DNA of 64,000 nt from Plantago major (taxonomy: Eukaryota > Streptophyta > Magnoliopsida > Lamiales > Plantaginaceae), in assembly GCA_026545765.1 (NCBI GenBank), contig CM048840.1, forward strand, positions 57,785,574 to 57,849,573, given 5' to 3'. Under the pieces are notes generated by a model. It saw only the letters and a program-made list of their open reading frames with translations, was not told the origin of the DNA and did not search any database. A program made the translations under genes and the position numbers. Positions 22,697 through 34,774 of this stretch are shown piece by piece (position 1 is the first letter of the stretch; the number at the start of each line of letters is the position of its first letter).

Positions 22697-23880
22697 TCAT
22701 TTCAGCGCAATACTCTTCATCTCCTTCATCCATATTCAAGTCTAAGTCATCAATCTCACCAGCAGAGTGAACAGATTCGACATATGGCTTGACTCATTGC
22801 CCATTCATTTTGAATGTGTCTCCAGTTCCCAAGTTTTGGAGTTCTACAGCTCCATGAGGAGCCACCGAGACTATCTTGAAAAGTCCATCCCAACGGCTTC
22901 GAAGTTTACCTGGAAAGAATTTCAAACGTTAATTGAATAGCAGAGCTTTCATACCTGGTACCAACTCCTTCCGGATGATGTTATGGTCATTGTACTTCTT
23001 AGTCTTCTCCTTATATATCTTGGCATTCTCGAAAGCATTCAATCGCAGCTCATCTAGCTCAGTTAGCTAGAGGAGTCGCTGCTCGCCTGCCGTGTCCTGA
23101 TCCATATTAAGTTGTGCAATCGCCCAACGAGCTTTGTGCTCTAGTTCTACAGGCAAATGGCAAGCTTTTCCATACATGAGCCGGCAGGGAGTGGTGCCAA
23201 TCGCAGTCTTATAACTGGTGCGGTATGCCCATAAAGCGCCGACCTTCAAATTTCAATCATTCTTGTTGGGACGCACCACCTTCTCGAGAATCTGCTTGAT
23301 CTGTCGGTTGCTAACTTCCACTTGACCAGACGTCTATGGGTGACGCTGAGTGGCTACCCTATGGTACACACCATATTTCTTCATTAAACCTGCATATAAC
23401 CGATTCACAAAATGATTTCCCCCGTCGCTTATGATTGTGCGAGGGGTACCAAATCGCGCAAATATATCGCGGAGAAACTTAGTAACAACAGGAGCATCAT
23501 TAGTTCTAGTAGCAATGGCTTCTACCCATTTAGTCACATAATCTACTGCAACTAAGATGTATTCATAACCAGCACTAGGGGGAAATGGACCCATGAAATC
23601 GATCCCCACCATCAACTGCTCAAGCACTAAATTACCGCCTATGGCATCTCCCTGCTTACCAATGTCACAAGACGTTGGCAAGGATCACAATTGATACAGA
23701 AAGCATGGGCATCTTTCAAGACCGAAGACCAGAAGAACCCAGCATTGTACACCTTGTATGCGCCTTTCATCATCGTAGTGTCCACCACATTCCATCTCGT
23801 GGCAAAAGCGTAAAACACTTTCCTGCTATGTTTTCGGTATGCATCTCCTGAGCACATCATCAACACCTATCTTAAAAAAG
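22697..23880 (-). pseudogene. Athila-type integrase
   Basis: A degraded zinc-finger region near 23800 is followed by the catalytic core. It has [19 protein letters not shown] (first Asp) and [15 protein letters not shown] (second Asp). VATQRHP then runs over a stop into TSGQVEVSNRQIKQ (the Glu). Further down are [20 protein letters not shown] and [14 protein letters not shown]. The C-terminal region ends with GDTFKMNGQ, a stop, and VKPY. Stops in place of glutamine and leucine codons inactivate it. Integrase joins element cDNA into the genome. All three catalytic acidic residues are still readable. Confidence 0.85.
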
Positions 23881-24134
23881 GTTTGTATCATCCTAGATGT
23901 ATTGGCTGCATTGTTGTTCAAAAGCTCTCTTTTTGGTTGCTGATAAGTTAGGCAAAACAATGTTTGTAGCTAAATAGTTAACTATATCAGCAAACCAAGG
24001 TTCAGTTCCTCAACTCATTATATGCTCATCATGAAGCACATCACGAATAGGTGGGGAATCATCTACAATAGCAGAGGGTGGGAGCCTAGACAAATGATCA
24101 TCAATTAAATTCTCCTTCCCACTCTTATCTACTA

Positions 24135-24406
24135 CTTCCCCCCGTCCCATCCGATGTTACCCGTTTTGCCATTTTGGGTGTCCAAATAAAGATTCTCATT
24201 TCCATTTATGTCAATTTATCCTTCAACTATAATAATATATTTATTCAACTTTCTTAAAAAATCACACCCTAACATTATTTTATTCAAAAGTCAACTTAAC
24301 ATACTCCAACAATCAAACCCACTAACATTATTTTATTCAAAAGTAATACACCCTTATTTTTCTCTCTCCAAAAGTAAACGGGTAACATCGGGCGGGACGG
24401 AGGAAG
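24135..24406. mobile_element. Stowaway-like MITE
   Basis: A 272-bp element with inverted ends, CTTCCCCCCGTCCCATCCGA on the left and TCGGGCGGGACGGAGGAAG on the right, flanked by TA on both sides (24133 and 24407). The CTCCCTCCGTCCC-like tip and TA duplication are typical of Stowaway (Tc1/mariner-derived). The inside is AT-rich with an internal repeat, TAACATTATTTTATTCAAAAGT, seen twice in close variants. It interrupts the RNase H end of the Athila pol and carries no gene. Confidence 0.9.
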
Positions 24407-24408
24407 TA

Positions 24409-25901
24409 TTTCACAGTGAAAATCCTACAACATCAACATCCACCTAGTCAATCTGGGTTTGGATTCACTCTTTGCCAGAAGGTGTCTAAGCGCAGCGTGA
24501 TCACTATGCACAATAACTTTGTACCCAGTTAAATAAGACCGAAATTTATCAAGAGCAAAAATTACAGCAAGGAATTCCTTTTCAGTGGTCGTGTAATTGA
24601 TCAGAGCGCTGTCTAGTGTATTACTGGTATAGTAAATCACAGGATATTGCTTATCTACCTTTTGGCAAAGTACAACCCCTACAGCAAAATCAGAAGCATC
24701 AGACATCATTTCAAAAGGTGAGTTCCAGTCAGGAGGAACCACTATAGGGGCTGAAACTAGTCGCTTCTTAAGCTCATTAAAGGCTTCAAGGCAAGATTCA
24801 TCGAAGACAAATGGGACATCTTTTCCCAAAAGATTGCTCAAGAATTTTGAAATTTTAGAAAAATCTTTAATAAATCTGCGATGAAAACCGACATGGCCAA
24901 GGAATGACTGGAGTTCTTTAACACAAGTAGGGGGTGGGAGTTTTTCAATTATCTCAACTTTAGCCTTATCGACCTCTATCCCCCGCTTTGACACTATATG
25001 CCCAAGAACTATCCCTTCTTCAACCATATAATGGCTCTTTTCCTAGCTAAGAGTAAGACTACACTCTATGCACCTCTTTAAGACTAATTCAAGCCTTTTC
25101 AAGCAGTCATTAAAAGGATTACCAAAAACAGAGAAGTCATCCATAAATACCTCAACGTAGTCCTGCACCACGTCCGAAAAAACGGAAAGCATACATCTCT
25201 GGATTGTGGCAGGCGCATTGCAAAGTCCAAACGGCATCCTCTTGTAGGCGAACGTACCGAAGGGACAAGTGAATGTCGTCTTGTCTCTATCCTCCTGGGC
25301 TTTGTGAATTTGGTGGAAACCAAAAAGACCATCCAGAAAACTGTAGAAATCTCGCCCAGCAAGGAGGTTAAGCATCTCATCAATAAACGGTAGGGGGGAG
25401 TGGTCTTTCTTAGTGGCTGCATATAATCTCCTATAATCTATGCACATACGTCACCCAGTTGTTTTCCTTAAGGAACCAGTTCCACTTTCTCATTCTTTTC
25501 TACAGTTATCCCAGACTTCTTTGGTAGAACATGAATAAGGCTCACCCATTTACTATCAGGCACATGATAAATCATGTCGCTATCTAGTAGCTTAATGATT
25601 TCTTTTTTCACTACATCCTGAAGAGCTAGGTTAAGACGACGCTGTTGTTGCCTTACAGGTTTGGTGCCTTCCTCTAGTGCAATCCTATGGGTACATCGAG
25701 AAGGATCGATTCATTTAATATCTCTAATGCTCCAACCTATGGCTTGAGAATTATCACGCAATATTGCAATCAATTTCTCTTCTTGTTCCACAGTCAGTTT
25801 AGTAGAAATTATTAAAGGTTTCGATTTTTCTTCCCCAAGGTTGACGTACTTGAAATGGTTAGGAAGATCCTTAAATTCTAAAGGGGGCTCCAAAGTTTTC
25901 T
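24409..25901 (-). pseudogene. Athila-type reverse transcriptase and RNase H
   Basis: The reverse transcriptase runs from TLEPPLEFKDLPNHFKY (about 25895) through MCIDYRRLYAATKKDH, FIDEMLNLLAGRDFYSFLDG and FGLCNAPATIQRCM, to the active-site block VEVFMDDFSVFG near 25140. [18 protein letters not shown] follows. RNase H shows [14 protein letters not shown] (catalytic Asp), [19 protein letters not shown] (Glu) and [14 protein letters not shown] (Asp). Stops occur near 25450 and 25040 and in the KPRLTRW region, where glutamine or tyrosine codons are expected. Together these copy element RNA into DNA. The enzyme is dead here but its motifs are well preserved. Confidence 0.88.
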
Positions 25902-27328
25902 TGTCACGCCCCAAAACCAATTCACTTTACAAACCGGCATTTATCGTGAGATGGGCTCACGCCAAGACGAAGCCTACCTTTAATCCTCAAATACATAAAA
26001 ATATCTCGGAGTGGTACAACAGAGCAGCTAAAAATCCCATATACAATAATATTATAAGTCCTCAATACAAAACGACAATCCCAACAGTACAAATCGTCTT
26101 ATACAATACAAATCTCAGAGTACGCAAAAATTACTAAATAGTCTTCACAAATCCACCATCTGTCTACCGTCTCCACTCCAAAGTATCTTCGTCCAATCAC
26201 TCACTAAATATCTGAAAGGGGCGGGTAAGGGTGAGCCTCATGGACACATCTACCGGATCAAGCAGAGTATTTCAAAGTATATATATATACCATATATCCA
26301 AAATAATTTGCATGGACACTTTTCAAGCAATAACAATTTATATCTTTAGCTCAATCAGACAATACACAACGACCACACGAACCGTTGTGGCACACAGGTC
26401 GGCTTTCACATAACAATAACAATGCCCTACCAGAGGGATAACATAACAATGGGAGATCTCCAAAAGCACGACATTACCTCGAAAGGGCCAAACAATTCAT
26501 AGGCATATCGATGAGCATAAAACATATTGTAAATCCACGCTTTTGAACAAAACGATTTTCACACATCACAATCAAAATAAAACATTTATGGATGCACATA
26601 ATTGATCCTTTTCGAATAGATTATTATACCAAGTCTCATTTTTTGATATAATAACCATAAATTATTTGACAAATCATAAAACTATACATATATACGCTAA
26701 CAATAAAATAGAAGTAAAAATGTCAAATAAACCCCTTACCTCCATCTGATTTCTACTGGTCAAAATACGTAATCCGATAACACTGTATCTTCTATTCCAA
26801 GTCCGTAGAATATGACATGCACACTCCATAATCGTCAAACCAATCGATTGATCAAATCTAATACCAATGTCAAGATTCTTGTATCAATATAATGATCCCA
26901 CTAAGCAAAATTACTTTCAACTCAAAAACTATTACATACCTGAGTTAATTACAATATTAATTATCACCAAAGAACACAGGAAACGTATGTGGTATGGTTT
27001 GCTACTCCAACTCCAACCATCATGGTCAATTGGTCATTAATTTGGTAATCACTTGATGCCATTATTTTTTTCTGACGGCGAACAATTGAAGTAAACCTGG
27101 TGATTGCTTTTATATCTTAATAGGCCAGATCATCAAATAAGCTAGCTGCTCTCTTTTGGGCTTTTAATCTGTCCAAACCCAGTCAATAAAATTATCATAG
27201 TCCGTCTCAATTTAACGGTCCATAAAATAGTGGCTAATCATATCTCATGCATCTACTCGAGTCCATATAATTTCTCGTCTCCAAATTAAATCCAAATAGA
27301 CGGTCCAATAAAATTTCGAGATGTTACA
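25902..27328 (-). repeat. 3' LTR of the LARD-like element
   Basis: 1427 bp. On the minus strand it starts TGTAACATCTCGAAATTTTA and ends GGGGCGTGACA. It aligns over its whole length with 27863-29290. Confidence 0.9.
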
Positions 27329-27862
27329 TTCCACCATCCTTAAAAGAAGTTTTGTCCTCAAAACTTAAATCCACTACGCTTCCATTGCGCCACTGTTATA
27401 AACATCAACTTTTCTAAATCCTCGAACCACATACTTCATTCCTTTACTTTTCCACTGATCCAAATACATGTAACCCGCTTTGGTACAACTTCTAAACTTC
27501 GAAATTAGGACTAACATAGTCCCCCGAAAAAGCTAACCTAAGTCCTCGAATATACTAACCTGTGTCCTCAAAAAGACAAACATGTGATCCTCAAAAATAT
27601 TAACCTAAGCACCTCAAAGATACTTGCCTAAGCACCTCGAAAAATATTAACCTGAGATCCTCAAAGATTCTAACAAAACTCCTTGAAAAGACTACCCTAG
27701 GCTTCAACAAAATCTAGTCTAACTCCACGATTTTTTCCTTCATCCAAAACGACACTTCACATATTCAAATTTGGGACCTACACCCAACAAATCGAAACAT
27801 AGGCCCCAACAATTTCTAGCTCAAGTCCTCAAAGATTACAGCCTAGGCTCTGATACAACTTT

Positions 27863-29290
27863 TGTCACGCCCCAAAACCTATTCACTTTGGTGCGACTGG
27901 CCGTCTATCGTGAGATGGGCTCACGCCAAGACGAAGCCTTCCTTTAATCCTAAAATATATAAAAATATCTCGTAGTGGTACAACAGAGCATCTAAAAATC
28001 CCATATACAATAATATTACAAGTCCTCAATACAAAACGACAATCCCAACAATACAAATCATCTTATACAATACAAATCTTAGAGTACGCAAAAACTACTA
28101 AATAGTCTTCACAAATCCACCATATGTCGACCGTCTCCACTTCAAAGTATTTTCGTCCAATCACTTACTAAATATCTGAAACGGGTGGGTAAGGGTGAGC
28201 CTCATTGACACATCTACCAGATCAAGCAGATCAAGCAGAGTATTTCAAAGTATACATATATACCATATATCCAAAATAATTTGCATGGACACTTTTCAAA
28301 CAATAACAATTCATATATTTAGCTCAATCAGACAATACACTACGGCCACATGAACTGTGGTGGAACACAGGTCGGCTTTCACATAACAATAAGAATGCCC
28401 CCAAAGGGATAACATAACAATGGGAGATCTCCAAAAGCACGACATTCCCTCTAAAGGGCCAAACAATTCATAGGCATATCGATGAGCATAAAACATATTG
28501 TCAATCAATGCTTTTAAACAAAACAATTTTCACACATCACATTCACAATAAAACATTTATGGGTACACATACTTGATCCTTTTCGAATAAATTATTATAC
28601 TAAGTTCCATTTCTTGATATAATAACCATAACTTATTTGTCAAATCATAAAACTATACATATATACGATAACAATAAAATAGAAGCAAAAGTGTTAAAGA
28701 AACTCTCCGAGGTCTACTGGTTAAAATACGTAATCCGATAACACTGTATCTTATATTCCAAGTCCGTAGAATATGACATGCACACTCCAGAATCGTCAAA
28801 CCAATCGATTGATCAAATCTAATACCAATGTCAAGATTCTTGTATCAATATAATGATCCCACAAAGCGAAATTACATTCAACTCAAAAACTATTACATAC
28901 CTGAGTTAATAACAATATTAATTATCACCAAAGAACACAGGAAACGTATGTGGTATGGTTTGCTACTCTAACTCCAACTATCATGGTCAATTTGTCATTA
29001 ATTTGGTAATCACTTGATGCCATTATTTTGTTCTGACGGCGGGCAATTAAAGTAAACCTGGTGAATGCCTTTATATCTTAAAAGGCCAGGTCATCAAATA
29101 AGCTAGCTGCTCTCTTTTGGGCTTTTAATCCTTCCAAACCCAGTGCAATAAAATTATTATAGTCCGTCTCAATTTAACGGTTCATAAAATAGTGGCTAAT
29201 CATATCTCATGTATCCACTCGAGTCCATATAATTTCTCGTCTCCAAATTAAATCCAAATAGTCGGTCCAATAAAATTTCGGGATATTACA
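27863..29290 (-). repeat. 5' LTR of the LARD-like element
   Basis: 1428 bp, close to its partner in sequence. Visible differences include the sequence after GGGGCGTGACA's complement (GGTGCGACTGGCC here), a duplicated GATCAAGCA near 28219, and a changed stretch near 28700. The modest divergence points to a fairly old insertion. Confidence 0.9.
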
Positions 29291-29515
29291 TTTCTGCTCT
29301 CCCTTGACTTGTATGACTTCTTCGACTACCTCCCTAAAAGGTATAGACTCATAGCTATCTAGGCAATTAACATACTCAACTACCCCTTCATCCCAAAGTT
29401 CCTCTCTAGTTTCAAGGGTCAAGGCCGCCTCTAACTTATCTGTAGTGGTGGTTTGCAAATAAGTATCCAAAACTAATACATCATATTCATCAGAAAAATT
29501 GCAATCATAAACATT
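29207..29515 (-). pseudogene. Athila pol linker upstream of reverse transcriptase
   Basis: From about 29515 down to the insertion at 29290 the minus strand encodes FSDEYDVLVLDTYLQTTTTD, then KLEAALTLETREEL and CLDSYESIPFREVVEEV, ending GEQK. This resumes across the LARD-like element at 25901 as TLEPPLEF. The reading frame below 29290 in this stretch belongs to the inserted LTR, not the protein. Confidence 0.7.
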
Positions 29516-29529
29516 TAAAAAATTGCAGC

Positions 29530-30417
29530 CAGAGCTCAGATTTTCCTGGACTATTAGGCTAAAGCCCGCCTTTCTAACCGTCCTTAATGATCAACTGCAG
29601 CCAGAGCTCAGATTTTCAAGTATAAATAAGACCTCTGGGTCTCATAATTCTACACCGCTCACAAAGCAGCTCTCCTGAGAGAGAACCAGTCCACGGGGAT
29701 GTACAACCCCAAAACCGCTAGCCGTCAGGCACCTAAAAGGAGAAAATCCTAGAACCAGCACGAAGACATCAGAGACTAAGCTCCTCCTCCTCCTCCTCCT
29801 CCTCCTCCTTCTTCTTCTTCTTTCTTTACTATTTTTTATTTCTATCTAGTAGAATACTATGAGTAGCTAACTTTCTCTTGTAAAGGTGAACCGCCGTAAC
29901 TATGGTTTTGCTACTTTTTATACCGTGATATATTAATGGAATAGTTATTAGACGTAAATCGTGGTTATACAACTCTATACATCCTTCGTGGTGTGATGTT
30001 CTGCTGAGTGACACAGTAGTTTCATTGAACTGAGTAAGGGTATTCGTGCCGACTGCACCATAGTATTATGCCCTGCTGTCGTTAGAGGTAATTGCGTAGG
30101 ATATTAACAAGGAAGTTGGGAGTAGCATAGCAAGAGGGAGGTCGGGGATCCATTACACCTTCACCACCTTCAATTTCATCATTAGATTAGGGTTTAATTG
30201 CGAATCAATTATCTGCTTGCAATCTGTTTGTTGTCTGCACACGTAATCAAATCGTTACTTGTTTGTTCCTATTCTAAGTGTCCGTGGAGAACGACATCCC
30301 GAGTTAACTTACCACTATTGCTGTGTTTGTGAGCTTCTGGTAAATATAAATTTAATCTTTGATTGCAATTTAGGATTATAGGTACTACAACGCTTTCAAA
30401 TCCTTAAGTTCACATCA
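29530..30417 (+). repeat. Athila-type LTR, family F, truncated at its U3 end
   Basis: Homologous in opposite orientation to 58138-58990 and 63174-64000. Shared landmarks: TATAAATAAGACCTC(T/A)G (TATA box near 29612), GAGAACCAGTC, GGCACC(T/C)A, a CTCC/CTTC microsatellite at 29781-29825, AAGGTGAACCGCCGTAAC, CCGACTGCACCATAGTATTATGCCC, and an end GTTCACATCA at 30417. The first part of U3 is missing. Confidence 0.75.
29781..29825. repeat. CTC/CTT microsatellite
   Basis: About ten CTC repeats followed by CTT repeats, in the LTR leader region. The equivalent site in the family F LTR at 58138 lacks the expansion. Confidence 0.85.
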
Positions 30418-31672
30418 AAGAGAAATATCATGGATCACTAGAAAAGCACGTAGTGAGTTGATAAGTTCCCCGAATGTCATTCTCGAAGGACTTAACTAAG
30501 TTTGTCTGTGTTTTAAAGAAGTAGTTTGTCTAGAATCGCATCTTACGACCTCCAGTTCTTTCTTCCGCACACAAATAGTAAACAGCAAACACGGGTTTGT
30601 AATCAATTAAAGGAGAAATGGGGTGGTGGTTTCATCAAGAGCTAGCTAGTATAGGTATAAACAATGGAATACATGACTTTTGAAAGTGAAAACGTTTTAT
30701 TAACGTAGTAGAGTCGTCAATTCTACTAGTTAGCGTTTGTAGTCGAATGTGTTGGGCTTAAATCGTAAGTAACCTTGAGGGTGTGAATCCCTCTTGTAGA
30801 TTTTGGGTATCAGAAAATGATTGCTAAGACATTGAACTAACAAACGATTTGCAAGAATTCAACAAACGAAGAACAATGTATTTTCATCCAAAGTCCTATA
30901 CTAGCATGTTCAAGATTTCACGACCAACCCATGGGTGATGTTTAGCACTCATATTCATGTTGTCACAGGCAAGAAATATGATAAACATATACATAAACAT
31001 CAATAAGAAGTAAACAAAGAGAAACGATACAGAATTACCGAATAACATTGAATAACAGAGCTCCAATGGATAACAATGGTGAAAAAGTACTGTTTACAGG
31101 AAGATTCTTCAGGATGATGATTAACCAAGCCTCCAACTTCAATCAGATGGATGATTTTTGGAACCCTAGACCTCTCAAAATACTCCCAAATGTTGTGTGA
31201 AATGAAAAATTGATAAGTTTGAATTACAATGATTTGGGATTTAAAACGCAGAAAAGGAAGAAAAGTAATGCCCAGAAGTAGAAGGCGGGCGATCACCCAC
31301 TTCTCCACTTTCACCAACAAATTCCTCTTTTCCATATCCTCGCGTGGCCACCGATATGAAGTAAATCTGACATTGTATGAAAAAGTTATGTCCAAAATGG
31401 CCAGACCGCTCCAAGTTCATTCTCGCAAGTTTTCACTTAAACGGACGTAAAAACTTCATCTGAACTTCAAATGCACATCCGTTTGAACCGTCGCACTCCA
31501 CGTTCCACCAACATTTTAGCCTCATTTCTTCACAAAAACACCTATAACCTGGATACAAGGTGGAGACACACAAAACACAAGAAACAACACAAAATATATA
31601 CAAACAAAGGGAAAACTAAAATACAAGTTAATAAAAACAAGGTAAACATAACCCGATGAGGTGTTCTAAAAA
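30418..31672 (-). repeat. Athila-type LTR, family B, minus, both tips lost
   Basis: The complement of this stretch follows 33499-34774 in order: AGGTGTTCTAAAAATG near 31660 (LTR start region), the GC-rich palindrome remnant at 31287, a stretch shared with ATGGGTTGGT(C/G)GTGAAAT, ACGTCGACTAGTAG-like sequence, and AGCTAGCTAGTATA. The first bases (TGATGAGG) and the last (GACACATCA) are missing. It abuts the family F LTR at 30417. Confidence 0.75.
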
Positions 31673-33498
31673 TGGGGGGATACATGGCAGAGCATTCGAG
31701 CTTTCATCAGGAGTGGAGCTCACATCGAGAGGAGTGGAACACTCAGTACAGGCAGATGCAGGATTGGGCATCGCAGGGATGGGGATTTCCCCACCCACAT
31801 GCTGGACCATCTAGGTCCGATGCACCGCAGCAGTGATGCTGCATTGAGCGACATTGGGTAAATTTTAACTTTTCTTCTTTCTAGTCTATTCGCTAGAGGA
31901 CCAGCTCTAGTCTAGGTTTGGGGAGGGGTAGCTTAAATGTACCGTATTTGATTTTATGGCCTATTCTATTCTATCTAATTGTTGTATAATTGTTGTACTT
32001 TGATTTTCTATTTTCTATTTGTTGGATTGTGGCCGGTGTGACTTTAGTTTAACTTGTATAGTTTTTATTGCTTTCTTAATGGAGGTCGGTGAGCCACATA
32101 GGTTGCATGTTATTACTTGTGGCCGGTGTGCCTTACTTGACTTTTTCGTGTCTTTTTGGCCTACCATTTTTGGCCTATTTTCAATTTTTTTGTGAGTCTT
32201 GAGTTGATCTACCTGGTTGAATGTCCTTTGTTCGTGACAAACTCTTTTGATGCTTATGTTTTGAGAATATGCTGATTCGTAGTGGTTGTTGAGTTTTAAA
32301 TTTTTTTTCAAGTTCGTTTCCCTTGTAAATAAAAAGTTTGCTTAGCTTTGTGGTCCAAAAACCTGTGAGGAGCCTCGTTTGAGCCGAAAAATTTATTATA
32401 CCGACAAGAATTGTTATGTGTCGTTCCTGGGATGTGCAAATTATTTTTAATGTTTTTTGCGCCATTTCATACTTATGCGTGTTCTGATTAGATGGGAATG
32501 ACAAACGGCACATTTTGTACTTTTGATACCCTTCCAAACCCGTTCTAAAGAACTGGTTTGGGGATGGATTTCCATTTTGTGTTACTGATTTCGAGATGTG
32601 TAGTTCTGAGTTCTGTTCCCAACAAATTATTTTTAATAAGGCTCGGGGTGTATCTATGGTCTTAATAGATCACCGAGGTCGTGTTAGGCGTGCTTAAATA
32701 CTACCATATACCGGCGTGGCCTTTTATCAGCCATATGACAGTGAAGGTTGATGACACGTAGCTAACTGACACGCACAAAAGTGCAGACCTTCGATAAAAT
32801 GGACACCAGCAAAATTAAAGCCAAAAGATCCCAATGAGGATAAATAAAGCACAAGAGTTACTCAAACCCCATGTTGTGAGTCGTATGGAATTCCTTGTCT
32901 GCATAAGCAAAAGCTTTGGACGGGAGCCACACGCGGAATAAGTTCTTGCTGATAACGACGGTCACACACTAGTGATTTTATCCGCTGACCCACAATAATT
33001 TTGAGTAACTCTAAAAAATAAGTGTGCAAGGTTTTGGAAAAATTGAAAGCGAAAAAGGGAACAGTAGTCGGAGTAGCATGTCTTTATTTGTAGTCTTTTG
33101 AACTAAAGTCCCTTTGGACTCATTGAATAGAACGCATTGCATAAGAGATTTTTGGCAACTTGTTTTGAGAACCGCCTTCCTAGCTTTACTTTTGAGCGTT
33201 AACCATGCTGGATTTGTCCAGAAGAGTGAGAGTTGCTTTATAAATTCCTTGTGAGGGACCGCTGAGTTAGACTTAAGTTTTATTTACTTTGGAAACGAAC
33301 TAGTTAGATTTTTACTTGAGTTTCCACCAACATTGGTATTAACTCAAACCCTTTGCGTATTTGGAATTTGTCGCTTACAAATGTTGATTATGTACTTGGT
33401 TGTTTGACTCGTTCCTTGTTTTAGTTTGTTTAGAGTCTAGTTTCTTTTTTAGGTTTGTTGTTTGCTCGAGGACAGCAAAGGTTCGGTTTGGGGAGTTT
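31673..33498 (+). mobile_element. Athila-type internal 3' region with polypurine tract
   Basis: A non-coding 3' region of an Athila-type element on the plus strand. It has several GGTTTGGGGA tracts (31915, 32557, 33484), and directly before the LTR the phrase TTGCTCGAGGACAGCAAAGG then TTCGGTTTGGGGAGTTT. This phrase is characteristic of Athila elements. Apart from a short coding tail at 31684, no gene is seen across these 1.8 kb. Confidence 0.7.
31684..31836 (+). pseudogene. C-terminal remnant of an Athila downstream ORF
   Basis: About 50 codons, MAEHSSFHQEWSSHREEWNT then QYRQMQDWASQGWGFP, ending APQQ and a stop. It resembles the C-terminus of the reading frame found between pol and the 3' LTR in some Athila elements (the region once called env-like). 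Only the tail remains, and the identification is tentative. Confidence 0.4.
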
Positions 33499-34774
33499 TG
33501 ATGAGGCATTTTTAGGACACCTCATTAGGTTCTTTTTACCTTGTTTTTACTAACATTTAGATTAGTTTTTCCTTTATTTGTAAATATTTTGTGTTTTGTT
33601 TGTGTTTCTTGTGCTTCCACCTTGATTCCAGGTTTAGGTACTTTTCATGAAGAAAAGGATTCAAATTGATGCATTTGGATGCACTATCTCGGATATCACA
33701 AGCTCCAAGACTCCAAATAGGTTCCACGAAGGTTCCCGGAATGCCAAACGGGTCAAGGACGGAAGAATAAGGCGAAGATCGAGCCCGAGGGAAGCGGGGC
33801 GATCGCCCCATGCTCTAGACGCAGTCACAGAGGGCTGCGTTCCAGAGTCAGAGCGGGCGATTGCCCGCCTTCGATCTACTCCATATCCAAGTGTTAATTT
33901 TTGTCTCATTCTCATTTTAATATCAAGATTTGTAATTTCAAACATTACTTTTTCACTTCACAACATTGTTCGGGAGATTTTGAGAGGTCTAGGGTTCCAA
34001 GATTCATCCATCTGATTGAAGTTGGGGTTTTGGTTCAACCATTTAGCTGAGGATTTCATCCTATAAACATCTGCTTCACCATTGTTGATCAATTGGAGCT
34101 CAAGAATTCTTCATATTCGTAATTCAGATCGTTTATGATTTCTTGCTTCTCTTGTATGTTTATGCTTATTATCTTCATATATCTTACATGTGACAACATG
34201 AGTATGAGTAGCTAAACAACATCCATGGGTTGGTGGTGAAATCTTGAGCATGCTAGTATAGGTTTCTGGATGAAAACTGTTATTTGTCTGATGATTACTT
34301 GCGAATAGTTTGATTAATTCAAAGTCTTAGCAATCGTTTTCTCATAGCCTAAGTCCACAAGAGGGATTCGCACCCTCAAGGTTAACATGGATTTATGCCC
34401 AACACTTTCGCTACAAACGTCGACTAGTAGAATTGATGACTCTACTACGTTGATTAAACCTTTCACTTTCAAAAGTCGTGTATTCCATTGCATCCTTATA
34501 CTAGCTAGCTCTTGATGAAACCACCATCCCATGTCTCCTTTAATTGATAACAAACCCGTGTTTGCTGTTTACCAACAATTGTGATTTCCGAAAGAAAAGA
34601 ATTGGAAGTCGTAAGCTGCAATTCTAGACAAACTAGTATTTTAAAACACCGAAAAGCTTAGTTAAGTCCTTCGAGAACGACACTCGGGGAACTTAACGAC
34701 TTACTACGTGCTTTTCTAGTGATCCTTGATATTGCTCTTGGCTTTATAAATTAAGGACTTGATTTGACACATCA
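33499..34774 (+). repeat. Athila-type 3' LTR, family B
   Basis: A 1276-bp LTR, TGATGAGGCATTTTTAGG to TTTGACACATCA, with TGATG/CATCA tips and a polypurine tract immediately upstream. It holds two palindromes, GGGGCGATCGCCCC at 33796 and GCGGGCGATTGCCCGC at 33853. It ends at the broken 3' side of the LINE ORF2 (34775), which it may have interrupted. Confidence 0.85.

Larger units (their letters stand above)
25902..29290 (-). mobile_element. LARD-like LTR element with no genes, Tekay-like LTRs
   Basis: A complete 3389-bp element with two long LTRs, a 534-bp internal region and a perfect 5-bp target duplication (TTTCT at 25897-25901 and 29291-29295). It lies on the minus strand. Right after the 5' LTR the minus strand reads TTGTATCAGAGCC, close to the initiator-methionine primer-binding site TGGTATCAGAGC. 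Before the 3' LTR the minus strand has the purine tract AAGGATGGTGGAA. The internal region (27329-27862) has no coding frame, so the element depends on another element's proteins. LTRs beginning TGTAACATC and ending GTGACA resemble Tekay/Del chromoviruses; this is an inference. Confidence 0.92.
22697..29515 (-). mobile_element. Athila-type Ty3/gypsy pol, split by two insertions
   Basis: A minus-strand pol from the post-protease linker (29515) to the integrase C-terminus (about 22697). It is interrupted by an LTR element (25902-29290) and a Stowaway MITE (24135-24406), each with target-site duplication. Removing them leaves the expected order linker, reverse transcriptase, RNase H, integrase. 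The Athila assignment rests on sequence style such as KLTVEQEEKLIAILRDNSQA and the IGW motif; it is an inference. No LTRs of its own are attached: the upper edge meets a different LTR at about 29530. Confidence 0.8.

Noticed and set aside
25841..26137. Plus-strand frame across the edge of the LARD-like element
   Set aside because: It crosses an insertion boundary and is the reverse strand of a pol remnant joined to LTR.
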